A stretch of DNA of 64,000 bases from Dyadobacter sp. CY347 (lineage in GTDB: Bacteria > Bacteroidota > Bacteroidia > Cytophagales > Spirosomataceae): NCBI RefSeq assembly GCF_021502655.1, contig NZ_JAKFFT010000007.1:62001-126000 (forward strand). The letters are read 5' to 3'. Under the pieces are notes generated by a model. It saw nothing but the letters and a program-made list of their open reading frames with translations, searched no databases and was not told the DNA's origin. Positions 17,017 through 26,687 of this stretch are shown here, piece by piece; within the stretch, counting starts at the first letter, position 1; every line of letters begins with the position of its first letter. A program made the position numbers and the translations under genes.

Positions 17017-20000
17017 ATGTTTAGAAAACTACAAAGTGCGTCGGCCCTGGGGCTGATGCTCATGTATGGAATCTTACCGGTTGGTAATCAGAAGGTTTAT
17101 GCCGGAAGTCATTTGAATTTCACGGCGCACCCAGTTGTGTCGGCGGATGGAGAAAACAGGCTGAATGCTGTTTTGGATATCTCGGGAAAAGTGACGGGCG
17201 ATAATGGTGAGGAGTTGCCGGGTGTGAGCATTCTATTGAAAGGAACTACGACCGGCGCGACTTCGGACGCAAATGGTTTGTACAAATTGACCATTCCGGC
17301 GGGAAGTGCGACGCTGGTTTTTTCTTACGTGGGCTATATCAGCCAGGAAATTGAGGTCAATAACCGCTCGGTGATCGATGTGAAGCTTTTGGCGGATACC
17401 AAGGCGCTGGAAGAGATCGTGGTTGTGGGTTATGGAACGATGAAGAAAAGCGATGTGACCGGGGCCATCACATCGGTGAAAGCCAAGGATATCACGGCGA
17501 TTCCGACGACGAATGCGTTGAGGTCATTGCAGGGAAAAGTTTCGGGGATCGACATTACCCAAAGCTCTGGCCAGCCGGGAGCGGATATCAACATTGTTTT
17601 ACGAGGCAACAGATCGTTACGGGCTGATAATAAGCCGCTTGTGTTGGTGGATGGAATTCCTTACGGCTCTTTCATCGACATTAACCCGACAGACATTGCC
17701 TCGATTGAAGTGCTGAAAGACGTTGCGTCAACGGCGATTTACGGAACGCGCGGAGCGAACGGGGTGATCATCATTACCACGAAAAAAGGCTCGTCAGGCA
17801 AATCCACGCTTTCGTTCAATTCTTATGTGTCGATGAACAAGAAGGCGCTGTATCCGCGCATGATGAACGGTGAGGAGTATGCGCAGCAAAAACGCGAGGC
17901 TTACCGGACCACGAATGGTGATGTTTACCGGAAGGACGAGGACATTTTCCAGGTTACAGAATTGCAATACATTAAGGATAAGCAATTTGAAGACTGGCAG
18001 AGCTATATTTTCCACAATGGTTTGATGCAGAATTACGAGATCAACCTCACGGGCGGAAGCGAAAAAACGACATTCTCAACGTCATTTGGTTATCAAAAAG
18101 ACAAAGGTTTGCTGCTGAATGATGTCTATCGCAGGCTGAACGGCAAAATCAGTGTGGATCACAAGCTCAATGATCGTTTTCGGGTAGGGTTAAGCGCGAT
18201 TTATTCTTACAAAAACCAGGATAAGCGTGATAATCCGCTGAATATGGCCAACAAAATCCTTCCGATCGCGAAGGCTTTCAATGATGACGGAACATTGATC
18301 CTCAATCCGGCGCCCGGTTACAGCGCGCAATTCACGCCTCTGGCGGACGAGCAGCCCGGCGTTTTTGTAAACAACATTGTAGACAAACGCTTGTTCTCAT
18401 CGGCATATCTGGATGTAAAAATTACGAATGAGCTGTTTTTGAAATCGACCATTGGTTTGGATTTCAGGGATTTCCGGCGTGGTTATTACAAAGGTTACAA
18501 CACGGTCGCGAATGCCGGGCGTAACTCCAATTCCGGTGTGGAGATCAATAATTACTTCAATTACACCTGGGAAAACACATTGAATTACAACAAAAGCATT
18601 GGTAATCACCAGATTCAGGGGCTTTTGGGGACGAGTTCTTTGGGGACAAAATTTGAGGAATACACGTCATCGGGTAACAACCAGGCCTCGCCAATCACAT
18701 CTTTTCATGACCTGAATTCCAACACCATTTCAAAAGCAATCGGCAGCCGGTTGCGGGAAACGACCATTGCTTCGTTTTTTGGACGGATCAATTATAAGCT
18801 GAGCAACAAATACATTTTCCAGGCTTCCCTGCGGGCTGACGGATCGTCTGTGTTGGCTGCCGGAAACAAATGGGGCTATTTCCCTTCCGTTTCAGGAGCA
18901 TGGCGCGTGATCGAAGAGCCGTTTTTACAGGATAGCAAAGTTTTTAATGATCTGAAATTACGCGTTAGCTGGGGTAGGTCGGGTAACTCTACAATCGATC
19001 CTTATGCTACAAAAGGCGGTTTGGGACTGTCTGCGTATGCTTTCGGAACCAGCGCTGCCTATGGTTACTGGCCAAGCGTAATCCCGAATCCTGCGTTGAC
19101 CTGGGAAACAACGGGCACGTGGAATGCAGGTTTGGATTTTGGTTTGATAGGGAACAGGATTTCAGGAACGATCGATGTTTACCGGTCGAGGACGAAGGAT
19201 CTGTTATTGCCAAGCTTGCTGCCGACGCACACGGGTTATAGCGAAATCCTTGAAAACATTGGTCAGGTTGAAAACAAGGGAGTTGAGCTCGCTATTACGA
19301 CCCAGAATATCACTGGAAAAGCATTCAACTGGTCCACAGACTGGACATTTACTTTGAACCGTGAAAAAATCATCGCATTGAACAATGGTGTGACGCGCAA
19401 CGAGGCCAACAGCTGGTTTGTCGGCGAGCCTACGAAAGTGTTTTTTGATTATAAAAAGATCGGGATCTGGCAGTTAGGCGAAGAAGAAGCCGCTTTGGAT
19501 TTTGGAAAAAATAAACCGGGCGACGTGAAAGTCGCCGATATGAACGGAAACGGCGTGGTTGATCCGGGCGATCGCACGACTTTTTCGAGTGTTCCAAAAT
19601 TCTCATTTGGGGTTAATAATCATTTTGAATACAAAAACTTTGACCTGAGCGTGTTTGTATACGGCCGCATCGGACATTATATCAATTACGAATACAATGC
19701 GGGCGCCTACAAGCCGAGCGCGCTGGAAAATTCCTCAAATGTAGATTACTGGACGCCAGAAAATCCAACGAATGCATTTCCAAGGCCAAACAGCTCATAC
19801 TCAACCACAAATTATTTGTATCAATCCACATTGGGTTATGTCAAAGGGTCATTCGTGAAGATCCGGGACGTCTCGTTGGGTTACAACATTCCTTCGCCTT
19901 TGACCAAAAAGATCGGTGTGGGCCGCGTGCGGGTTTATGGAACGCTGCAAAATTATTTCACTTTCAGCAAGATCAAAGATTACGATCCGGAACGTGGTGG

Positions 20001-20058
20001 CGCTTTGGACTTCCCGCTTGTGAAGCAGATGATCTTTGGTGTAAACATTGATTTTTAA
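17017..20058 (+). CDS. SusC/RagA family TonB-linked outer-membrane transporter
   Basis: 1013 residues. It forms the outer-membrane barrel that imports a ligand captured by its SusD partner, driven by TonB-ExbBD. After a signal peptide comes a carboxypeptidase-regulatory-like domain (about 52-130; GKVTGDNGEELPGVSILLKG), then EEIVVVGYGTMKKSDVTGAI, the plug (NALRSLQGKVSGIDI, VLKDVASTAIYGTRGANGVI) and a 22-strand barrel ending in a C-terminal aromatic residue (GVNIDF). There is no N-terminal STN signalling domain, unlike the second SusC at 28321. The substrate cannot be told from the sequence. The SusD gene follows after 19 bp. Confidence 0.95.
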   Translation: MFRKLQSASALGLMLMYGILPVGNQKVYAGSHLNFTAHPVVSADGENRLNAVLDISGKVTGDNGEELPGVSILLKGTTTGATSDANGLYKLTIPAGSATLVFSYVGYISQEIEVNNRSVIDVKLLADTKALEEIVVVGYGTMKKSDVTGAITSVKAKDITAIPTTNALRSLQGKVSGIDITQSSGQPGADINIVLRGNRSLRADNKPLVLVDGIPYGSFIDINPTDIASIEVLKDVASTAIYGTRGANGVIIITTKKGSSGKSTLSFNSYVSMNKKALYPRMMNGEEYAQQKREAYRTTNGDVYRKDEDIFQVTELQYIKDKQFEDWQSYIFHNGLMQNYEINLTGGSEKTTFSTSFGYQKDKGLLLNDVYRRLNGKISVDHKLNDRFRVGLSAIYSYKNQDKRDNPLNMANKILPIAKAFNDDGTLILNPAPGYSAQFTPLADEQPGVFVNNIVDKRLFSSAYLDVKITNELFLKSTIGLDFRDFRRGYYKGYNTVANAGRNSNSGVEINNYFNYTWENTLNYNKSIGNHQIQGLLGTSSLGTKFEEYTSSGNNQASPITSFHDLNSNTISKAIGSRLRETTIASFFGRINYKLSNKYIFQASLRADGSSVLAAGNKWGYFPSVSGAWRVIEEPFLQDSKVFNDLKLRVSWGRSGNSTIDPYATKGGLGLSAYAFGTSAAYGYWPSVIPNPALTWETTGTWNAGLDFGLIGNRISGTIDVYRSRTKDLLLPSLLPTHTGYSEILENIGQVENKGVELAITTQNITGKAFNWSTDWTFTLNREKIIALNNGVTRNEANSWFVGEPTKVFFDYKKIGIWQLGEEEAALDFGKNKPGDVKVADMNGNGVVDPGDRTTFSSVPKFSFGVNNHFEYKNFDLSVFVYGRIGHYINYEYNAGAYKPSALENSSNVDYWTPENPTNAFPRPNSSYSTTNYLYQSTLGYVKGSFVKIRDVSLGYNIPSPLTKKIGVGRVRVYGTLQNYFTFSKIKDYDPERGGALDFPLVKQMIFGVNIDF

Positions 20059-20077
20059 TTCAAAAACAGACATTCCG

Positions 20078-21760
20078 ATGAAAATTAAAATAACAGCCTT
20101 ACTAGTGGCATTTTCGCTCGCCGGGCTTACATCCTGCGAGGATTATCTCTCAGAAACCAATAAAAGCGGCTTAACCCAGGACCCATTTTTCCAAACCGAA
20201 CTGGGAATCACAGCAGCTGTAAATGCTTCTTATTCAGGAACAAGACTTTGGTACGGCAAAGAATTTCCATCCGCATTCGCCGAAACCGGAACAGACCTTT
20301 TCCTTCGCGGCGGCGACAACAAAGCCAACCAGATCTCGGATTATACAGTCGATTTGAATGGTGCACAAACGAACTTGAAGGATTACTGGGCACATTTATA
20401 CAAAGCCATAAACACTTGTAACACAGCATTAAAGCTGCTTCCCGCGCCCATTTTGTCAGAAGCGATGAACAAGCAATATGAAGGCGAAGTGCGGTTTTTG
20501 CGGGCACATTACTTGTGGCTGATCACCGAAACCTGGGGCGATGTGGTGCTCCAAACAGAGCCAACTGCCGGTGCAGTAACCACTGCCAAAAGATCCAGCG
20601 TGGAGGATTTTTACAAAGTGATTTTCGCTGATCTGGACATTGCGATCGCCAATCTGGCTCCTGCAAAATCCACAAATGGCCGGATCACACAGGATGTTGC
20701 AAAAGCATTCAAAGCCAGAATGGCCTTAACCCGCGCCAGTTCTACTAACAATGCCGAAATGTATGCGACAGCAGCAACATTGGCCAAGGAAGTGATCGCA
20801 TCCGGCCGCTATACATTGTTTTCCGATTTCAAATCGCTTTGGGACATGAAAAATTCCGAAGGCGGCGCAAATTCGGAAGTGGTTTATTATGTGAATTACA
20901 CCAATGACGACACCATGAACGGGGATTACGATCCTGCGGCAGGAAAGGGCAATAACAGCCATTTGCATTTCATTATGGTCTATGACAAACAGCCCGGCAT
21001 GGAGCGTTCGGTTGCTTACGGCCGTCCTTATCAGCGTTATGTGCCGACATTGCATTTGCTCGATTTGTTTAATGAAAAGGCTGATCAGCGCTATGCGGGC
21101 ACTTTTCAAACCGTTTGGCTTGCAAACGTTCCTAACCTGAAAGCCGGAACCGTCAATGGCTATCCAAAGATGGCATTCGGAGACACATCCATGGTTTTCA
21201 TGAAAACCGTTGCAACGCCTGCACAAGTTGCCAATGCAGCCGGCCGCTACAAAATCTTCGACCGCAACACGATGTATATGGAAGACGGATCGCTTCTGCT
21301 CCGGTCGCAATTTATCCAAATGAGCAAGTTAATGGACCCAACGCGCCTCACCGCCAACCAGGAATGGAGTTCCCGCGATGGTTTCGTGATCCGCATTGCA
21401 GAATTGTATCTCATCGCGGCAGAAGCATTAATGAAGACAAATCCCGCCGAGGCGCTTACTTATATCAATGATCTGCGCAAAAAACGCGCGATCCCAGGCA
21501 AAGAAGCCAGTATGGTTGTCGCTGCGAAAGATCTGAATATTGATTTCATCCTGGACGAACGCGCCCGCGAGCTGGCAGGAGAACTTTTCCGCTGGTACGA
21601 CCTGAAACGGACGGGAAAACTGGTAAGCTATGTGCAGAAATACAATATGGATGCGAAAGCAAACATTAAGGAAACGCACAATGTTCGTCCCATCCCGCAA
21701 GTTCAGTTGGATGCAATTACGAACAAGGATGAGTTTAAGCAGAATCCAGGTTATAATTGA
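20078..21760 (+). CDS. SusD/RagB family nutrient-binding outer-membrane lipoprotein
   Basis: 560 residues from the ATG at 20078, which starts a lipoprotein signal peptide (MKIKITALLVAFSLAGLTSC, lipobox LTSC, then EDY). A start at 20048 would overlap SusC. The N-terminal TPR part (LKDYWAHLYKAINTCNTALK, VRFLRAHYLWLITETWGDV) and the C-terminal ligand region ending in RPIPQVQLDAITNKDEFKQN-PGY are typical. It caps the SusC barrel at 17017 and captures the ligand at the cell surface. The terminator at 21781 ends the transcript. Confidence 0.95.
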   Translation: MKIKITALLVAFSLAGLTSCEDYLSETNKSGLTQDPFFQTELGITAAVNASYSGTRLWYGKEFPSAFAETGTDLFLRGGDNKANQISDYTVDLNGAQTNLKDYWAHLYKAINTCNTALKLLPAPILSEAMNKQYEGEVRFLRAHYLWLITETWGDVVLQTEPTAGAVTTAKRSSVEDFYKVIFADLDIAIANLAPAKSTNGRITQDVAKAFKARMALTRASSTNNAEMYATAATLAKEVIASGRYTLFSDFKSLWDMKNSEGGANSEVVYYVNYTNDDTMNGDYDPAAGKGNNSHLHFIMVYDKQPGMERSVAYGRPYQRYVPTLHLLDLFNEKADQRYAGTFQTVWLANVPNLKAGTVNGYPKMAFGDTSMVFMKTVATPAQVANAAGRYKIFDRNTMYMEDGSLLLRSQFIQMSKLMDPTRLTANQEWSSRDGFVIRIAELYLIAAEALMKTNPAEALTYINDLRKKRAIPGKEASMVVAAKDLNIDFILDERARELAGELFRWYDLKRTGKLVSYVQKYNMDAKANIKETHNVRPIPQVQLDAITNKDEFKQNPGYN

Positions 21761-21780
21761 TCGGTTTTGAGTACATTACT

Positions 21781-21819
21781 AAATCCCGGAATGGTTAGCC
21801 TGTTCTGGGATTTTTTTTA
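21781..21819 (+). terminator. Terminator between convergent SusD and esterase genes
   Basis: An 11-bp stem (AAATCCCGGAA / TTCTGGGATTT, one G-T pair), 11-base loop and a run of eight T. The leading A-run lets it act in both directions, serving the minus-strand esterase too. Confidence 0.85.
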
Positions 21820-21826
21820 TATCAAA

Positions 21827-22738
21827 TCAAAATCCACTAACCTTCAACCAAGCTACAACCCGCCCAAACCATTCTTCAAACGAAGGGTAAGACAAAAACC
21901 CATGCTCACCTTTGGAATAAATGTGCATGGCGGCCGGAATTCCATTCTTATTTAATGCCTTGTAAAACTCAATGCTATTAGAAACCGGAACAACCACGTC
22001 TGCGCCGGAATGGACCAGAAATGTTGGTGGTGTTGCTTTGGTAACTTGAAGTTCATTGGAGAACAAGCGAATCTTTTCAAGGCTTGCATTTTTGCCCAAT
22101 AAATTATCCCGCGAGCCGATATGCCCCGTGCTATCATTGAAACTGACAACGGGATTGATCAATATCATAAAATCCGGCCGCAAGCTGGTTTTTCCAGCTT
22201 CGTCAATGTAACGCGTTTCGAAATGCGTTCCGGCGGTGGAGGCGAGGTGGCCGCCTGCGGAATATCCCATAATGCCTATTTTCGCAGGATTTATCCTAAA
22301 TTCTTTTGCGCGTTCCCTAATAATCTTGATCGCTTGCTGTGCGTCCTGGATCGGTCCGATGGATTGATCTTTCATGATCTTAGGGTCGGGTAATCTATAT
22401 TTTACGATGAATGCGGCTATGCCTAATTTGTTGAATGCGCGGGCGACGTCGCTGCCTTCGCGTTTGGTTAGCAATGTGCCGTAACCGCCTCCCGGGCAGA
22501 TGATTACCGCCGTTCCGGTTGCCTTTTCTGCGGTTGGTAAAAAGATAGTCAGGCCCGGAATGGAGACTTTGGATGTGAGGGAATCCACGGATGCATTGGC
22601 TGTATGGGTTTCCTGATCCGGCCCCGAAATTAAATTCGGGACCGTTCCGGGATAGAGGTTTATGTAGGTTTGCGCGATGCTTTCTATGCTTGTCAGCAGA
22701 ATTCCGGCAGCCAGGAGAAAACGTTTCAGTTTTAACAT
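21827..22738 (-). CDS. Exported alpha/beta-hydrolase, esterase type
   Basis: 303 residues with a signal peptide (MLKLKRFLLAAGILLTSIES-IAQ). The oxyanion segment CPGGGYG, the nucleophile elbow GYSAGG (Ser in IGIMGYSAGGHLAS near 165), the acid in HSGADVVVP and the His in GEHGF make a complete triad. The fold and motifs fit carbohydrate or xylan acetyl esterases (BD-FAE-like). It probably deacylates a ligand in the periplasm. It is the last gene after the 1304-residue fusion protein, one base from its stop, so the two are cotranscribed. Exact substrate unknown. Confidence 0.88.
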   Translation of the reverse strand: MLKLKRFLLAAGILLTSIESIAQTYINLYPGTVPNLISGPDQETHTANASVDSLTSKVSIPGLTIFLPTAEKATGTAVIICPGGGYGTLLTKREGSDVARAFNKLGIAAFIVKYRLPDPKIMKDQSIGPIQDAQQAIKIIRERAKEFRINPAKIGIMGYSAGGHLASTAGTHFETRYIDEAGKTSLRPDFMILINPVVSFNDSTGHIGSRDNLLGKNASLEKIRLFSNELQVTKATPPTFLVHSGADVVVPVSNSIEFYKALNKNGIPAAMHIYSKGEHGFLSYPSFEEWFGRVVAWLKVSGF

Positions 22739-22739
22739 A

Positions 22740-25700
22740 TTACGGCACTTTGGAATCTGTAACCGTCAAAATTCCCTGCATAACCCGCCAATGTCCTGGG
22801 AATGAACAAATAAACGGATATTCGCCGGGTTGAGCTGGTGCCTTAAATTCCAGCCGGAAGCTTTTCCCTGAGTTTACCAATGGTGTTGCGAACAGCACAT
22901 CCGGCGTCGACGGCACGAAATTCTTTTCAAAACCATCTTTCAAACTTGCCATTGCATCTGCTGCTTCACCCACTTTTTCGGTTGTTCCGGGCTTGACAAT
23001 CACTACATTATGCGGCATCAAATCGGGATTCTCAAAGACTAATGTTACTGCTCTTCCGGCAGGAACTGTCAATGCTTTTTTGTCAAAAGCCATTTTGGCT
23101 TCAATTGCAACGAGCTTAATTTCAATGGTTCCCATATTTTCCAGCATCGAAAGCACATCCTTTTTGTCTTTTTCCGGCATGTAATAGACCAGATTTTTCA
23201 TCGTCGTAATGGCCGTAGCAAATGCCTTGGAGTTCTGAACGGACTCAGGTGTGCTGCTCAATGATGCTATGAAGTCCTTGGTAATTTGCGTTTTAGCCGG
23301 TTTTTCAATAGTCATTCTCATCAGTAACGGATAGGCTGCAGCGGGGGCCTTGGCTGCCAGTTCTTTAACATCTGTGAAAAAGGAAGCCCTCAGATCTGCA
23401 TTGGTCAACATGGAAATGCCACTCAAGTAAGCCGCAGGTTTCTCCTGAATCACTTTTTGAAAAGAAGGATCCGACTGCCCGGCAGTAATTAAGGCCGCAA
23501 ACCCGGTTGCCTGCATTACCTGACTGGTGTCCGCGCTGATGAGTTTGGCCAGTTCGGCCTGGTTTTGTTTTAATTGAGCAGGCTCGACACTTAACAACAA
23601 TTTGATAAGCTCCTGTTGGGCTGTGCTTTGCGTATTGGGCAATCTGCTTTTTTCTTCGTCCCTGATCGCCGCGAGCAGCACATTTACTTTGCCGGTTTTT
23701 TGCTCTTTGGCAAGCTGGGTGACTGCTTCCTGTTTTTTCGAAGCGTCAACATCGGGCCGGGTCAGCATGGCAGTCAGCACTTCCGGCGTTTGTGTTAATG
23801 TAGCGAGTTCTTTTGCATTGGCCAGTTTTAACAGATAATGTGCCGCTTTTTTATCAAAACTTTTGCCTTGCTTCATGCCTGCCAGCCAGATAGGCTTCAA
23901 AAATCTAAATGTTTCATGCACAGCATAATCCATATAGTAATCGGTTGGATATTTGAAAATATCCGTCGCTGCGGTTACGGCCTGTTCTGAATTGAAGTAA
24001 CTCAATGCGACAACGGCCTCTATCCGCACACGGGCCGATTCATCATTAACTCGGGCGCGCATCAATTCTAGCGAACCGGGAATGCGGGCATGCCAGTATA
24101 GGAGCAGTTTTGTGGCCGCGGCGCGTGCCTGAGGCTCTTTTGCGTTCAGTAATGTTTTTAGAATATTGGGTTCAACTACATTGAAATCCTGGTAAAGCCA
24201 TAATCCTTCCAGCAGATTATGCTCGTATTGCGGATCATTTTTATCCAATGCAGCAGTCCATTTTTTCAATTCAGGCAAAACTTCCGCTGATTTCTTTTCC
24301 CTGATCTGCGCCCGCGAACGATAGCGGAAACGGTCTTCATGCACTTTCAGATTATTAAGTAATTCAGGAATGCTTTGCTTGGAAACGTCGGTTACTTTCA
24401 GCGCTGGTTTGCCTTTGTAAGTGATTCGCCAAACGCGGCCGTGTGATTTGTCGCGGGCGGGATCGCGCGGGGGATTTTCTCCGTGCGAGATCAGCGGGTT
24501 ATACCAGTCTACAATGTATAAGCCGCCATCCGGGCCGAATTCAATGTCGATAGGGCGGAAGTTTGGATCTTCGGATTGCAAAATTGCTTCCACTTCCTTA
24601 CTGCCAATGCCCGAGCCGCGCGGAATGATCCGGTGCTGCTTCGTGCCTTGGAAACCAATGTTATTATTAACCAAAAAGTCACCTTGAACTTCATCGGGAA
24701 ACTGTCTGCTGGAAACGATTTCAATGCCGGCAGTGGGCCTTACACGCGTTTCGGTGAACATTTCAATGCGTGGATGCTTATCAGGATAAGTGACTTTGCC
24801 GGTCATGGGCGGGGCGAAATAATTGGAGCCATCGGACGCGTCGCCGATCAAATGCATGCCCCATTTGTCAAAAACACTGCCCCACGGATTGTAGTAAGGA
24901 TAGGAAATATAATGCGTGAGTTTCGCAGTGCGTGGCTCGTAACGGTAAGTCGCGCCGGCGTAAGAGCGGATCGGGCCGTAAGGCGTTTCCACTTGCGAAT
25001 TCAGGAATGTGCCTTCGTTGAAATACAATGCGCCGTCCTGCCCGAATGTGAATGCGTGCGTAGCGTGATGACTGTCTTCCGAACCAAAACCGGTTAGGAC
25101 CACTTCGCGGTGATCGGCTTTGTCATCGCCGTCGGTGTCTTTCAAAAACACAATATCCGGCTCCTGGGACACATAAACGCCGCCATCGCCAAATTCAAAA
25201 CCCAGCGGAAGATAAAGGTCATCGGCGAAAACAGTGTGCTTATCGGCTTTGCCATCCGCGTCGGTGTCTTCCAGGATCACAATTTTGTCATGAACCGGAA
25301 TGCCGGGAAAGTATTGCGGATAGGTGGGCATCGTCGCCACCCAAAGCCTGCCACGCGCATCGAAATTCATGGCCACCGGTTTTTCAATCGGAAAATCCTT
25401 TTCTGAAGCAAAAAGATTAATCTCGTAACCTTCCGGCAGCTTGAATTTATCAGTTGTGGCAGGCCACATTTTCTCATGATGTGCATGCGCGGCAGCTTTC
25501 GCGGCTTCGCCTTGGCGTCCAGTCATCGGAATGTCGGGCATAAGCATGGGATCGACCGGTTTTCCGCGCCTATCGATGATTTCAACTGCTTTTTTATAAG
25601 CTTCGGCACCATTGCTTTTGCCCATTTCCCAGATCACGGAATCCAGCGAAGCGGTCATTTGATTGATTTTCCGAAGCTCTGGAGGAAATGCGATCACCCC

Positions 25701-26654
25701 AAACGGCTCTCTTCTGCGACCATAAATGTACTCGCCATTCACAGCCCGCCAGCGGTAAAAGAAATGGTCATCTTTCATTTTTATCACCGCCAGAAGTTTC
25801 TTGCTGTTGTCCGAGTTCAGATCAGGCATTTTACCAAAACCCAATGATTGGCCCATCCATTCGGCAGCCAACTTATAGCCATTGCCGGTGAGGTGGATGC
25901 CATTGATCGTCAGCTCTTCCTGCCCTTTCTGCTTCATTTTAGCCAGTGAAGGCGTGAACAGATCTACGAAAAATAGCCCTTTTGCGGAAGCTGTTTTCTG
26001 CATGGCTTTGGTATACAATTCCAGATTTTTGTTGTGCTCCGCAGGATTTGGAAAGTTGACACCTAACTCCTCATGCGCGATCGGGGAAACCAGCACGAGC
26101 GCAGGAGCGGAACGGCCGTTGTATTGATTTTTTTGCAGGTTTTGAATGAATGCATTGAGGTCTTGTTCAAATTGCGGCAAACCAGCCGGGCCTTTAAATG
26201 CTTCATTCATTCCAAAGCACAGGAAGATCACGTCCGCTTTCTGGTCGTAAAGATCCTGGTTCAAACCTTCGAAATTGAGCGCAACGGGCATAATAATGCG
26301 CTCGCCTTCGTGCGTAAAACCTTGAAATTTCACCTCCTTCTGGCCCTCGGTTAGCCTTGTTGTTTTTTCTCCGAAACCCGGAAAATTGAGCGGGCGGGGC
26401 TGTAAACCGACTTCGTCCGCGCTCCATCCCATGTTGCGCATGGTAAGTTGTTTGCCGGGGAAATTTTTCTGGAGTAATGTTTCAAAGTAGCCGTAATGAC
26501 GCATCCGGTCCGCAAATGTATTACCGAGCAGGATGATATGGTCGCCATTTTTGGGTGTAAATCCGGGATTAGGCGCTTGCGCATTTGCCGGTTTTACAAA
26601 TGTGACTGACAAAAAAACGATGGCCAGAAGGATATGCTGAAATTTGGACTTCAT
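22740..26654 (-). CDS. Four-part exported protein: SGNH / glucose-dehydrogenase-like / HEAT / cupredoxin
   Basis: 1304 residues with a signal peptide. Residues about 35-270 resemble an SGNH hydrolase (LLGNTFADRM, FLCFGMNEAF, NGIHLTGNGY), but the usual GDS nucleophile is GNT. About 400-760 form a six-bladed-propeller dehydrogenase-like domain of the PVC/membrane-bound dehydrogenase type (WVATMPTYPQY, ILEDTDADGKAD, GGLYIVDWYNP). About 770-1170 are HEAT-like helical repeats. The C-terminal 110 residues are a cupredoxin with PHN and C1283-x4-H1288-x3-M1292 (CSFPGHWRVM), an azurin-like type-1 copper site. No CxxCH haem motif is seen, so copper may replace haem as electron acceptor. It lies between an esterase and a SusC/D pair. 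Confidence 0.88.
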   Translation of the reverse strand: MKSKFQHILLAIVFLSVTFVKPANAQAPNPGFTPKNGDHIILLGNTFADRMRHYGYFETLLQKNFPGKQLTMRNMGWSADEVGLQPRPLNFPGFGEKTTRLTEGQKEVKFQGFTHEGERIIMPVALNFEGLNQDLYDQKADVIFLCFGMNEAFKGPAGLPQFEQDLNAFIQNLQKNQYNGRSAPALVLVSPIAHEELGVNFPNPAEHNKNLELYTKAMQKTASAKGLFFVDLFTPSLAKMKQKGQEELTINGIHLTGNGYKLAAEWMGQSLGFGKMPDLNSDNSKKLLAVIKMKDDHFFYRWRAVNGEYIYGRRREPFGVIAFPPELRKINQMTASLDSVIWEMGKSNGAEAYKKAVEIIDRRGKPVDPMLMPDIPMTGRQGEAAKAAAHAHHEKMWPATTDKFKLPEGYEINLFASEKDFPIEKPVAMNFDARGRLWVATMPTYPQYFPGIPVHDKIVILEDTDADGKADKHTVFADDLYLPLGFEFGDGGVYVSQEPDIVFLKDTDGDDKADHREVVLTGFGSEDSHHATHAFTFGQDGALYFNEGTFLNSQVETPYGPIRSYAGATYRYEPRTAKLTHYISYPYYNPWGSVFDKWGMHLIGDASDGSNYFAPPMTGKVTYPDKHPRIEMFTETRVRPTAGIEIVSSRQFPDEVQGDFLVNNNIGFQGTKQHRIIPRGSGIGSKEVEAILQSEDPNFRPIDIEFGPDGGLYIVDWYNPLISHGENPPRDPARDKSHGRVWRITYKGKPALKVTDVSKQSIPELLNNLKVHEDRFRYRSRAQIREKKSAEVLPELKKWTAALDKNDPQYEHNLLEGLWLYQDFNVVEPNILKTLLNAKEPQARAAATKLLLYWHARIPGSLELMRARVNDESARVRIEAVVALSYFNSEQAVTAATDIFKYPTDYYMDYAVHETFRFLKPIWLAGMKQGKSFDKKAAHYLLKLANAKELATLTQTPEVLTAMLTRPDVDASKKQEAVTQLAKEQKTGKVNVLLAAIRDEEKSRLPNTQSTAQQELIKLLLSVEPAQLKQNQAELAKLISADTSQVMQATGFAALITAGQSDPSFQKVIQEKPAAYLSGISMLTNADLRASFFTDVKELAAKAPAAAYPLLMRMTIEKPAKTQITKDFIASLSSTPESVQNSKAFATAITTMKNLVYYMPEKDKKDVLSMLENMGTIEIKLVAIEAKMAFDKKALTVPAGRAVTLVFENPDLMPHNVVIVKPGTTEKVGEAADAMASLKDGFEKNFVPSTPDVLFATPLVNSGKSFRLEFKAPAQPGEYPFICSFPGHWRVMQGILTVTDSKVP

Positions 26655-26687
26655 AGGAAATAAGCTAAGTCAGTAATCGGCAGGTTG

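Noticed and set aside
20726..21319. 197-residue open frame opposite SusD
   Set aside because: Antisense to a well-supported SusD gene; His/Cys-rich composition is a by-product of its codons.
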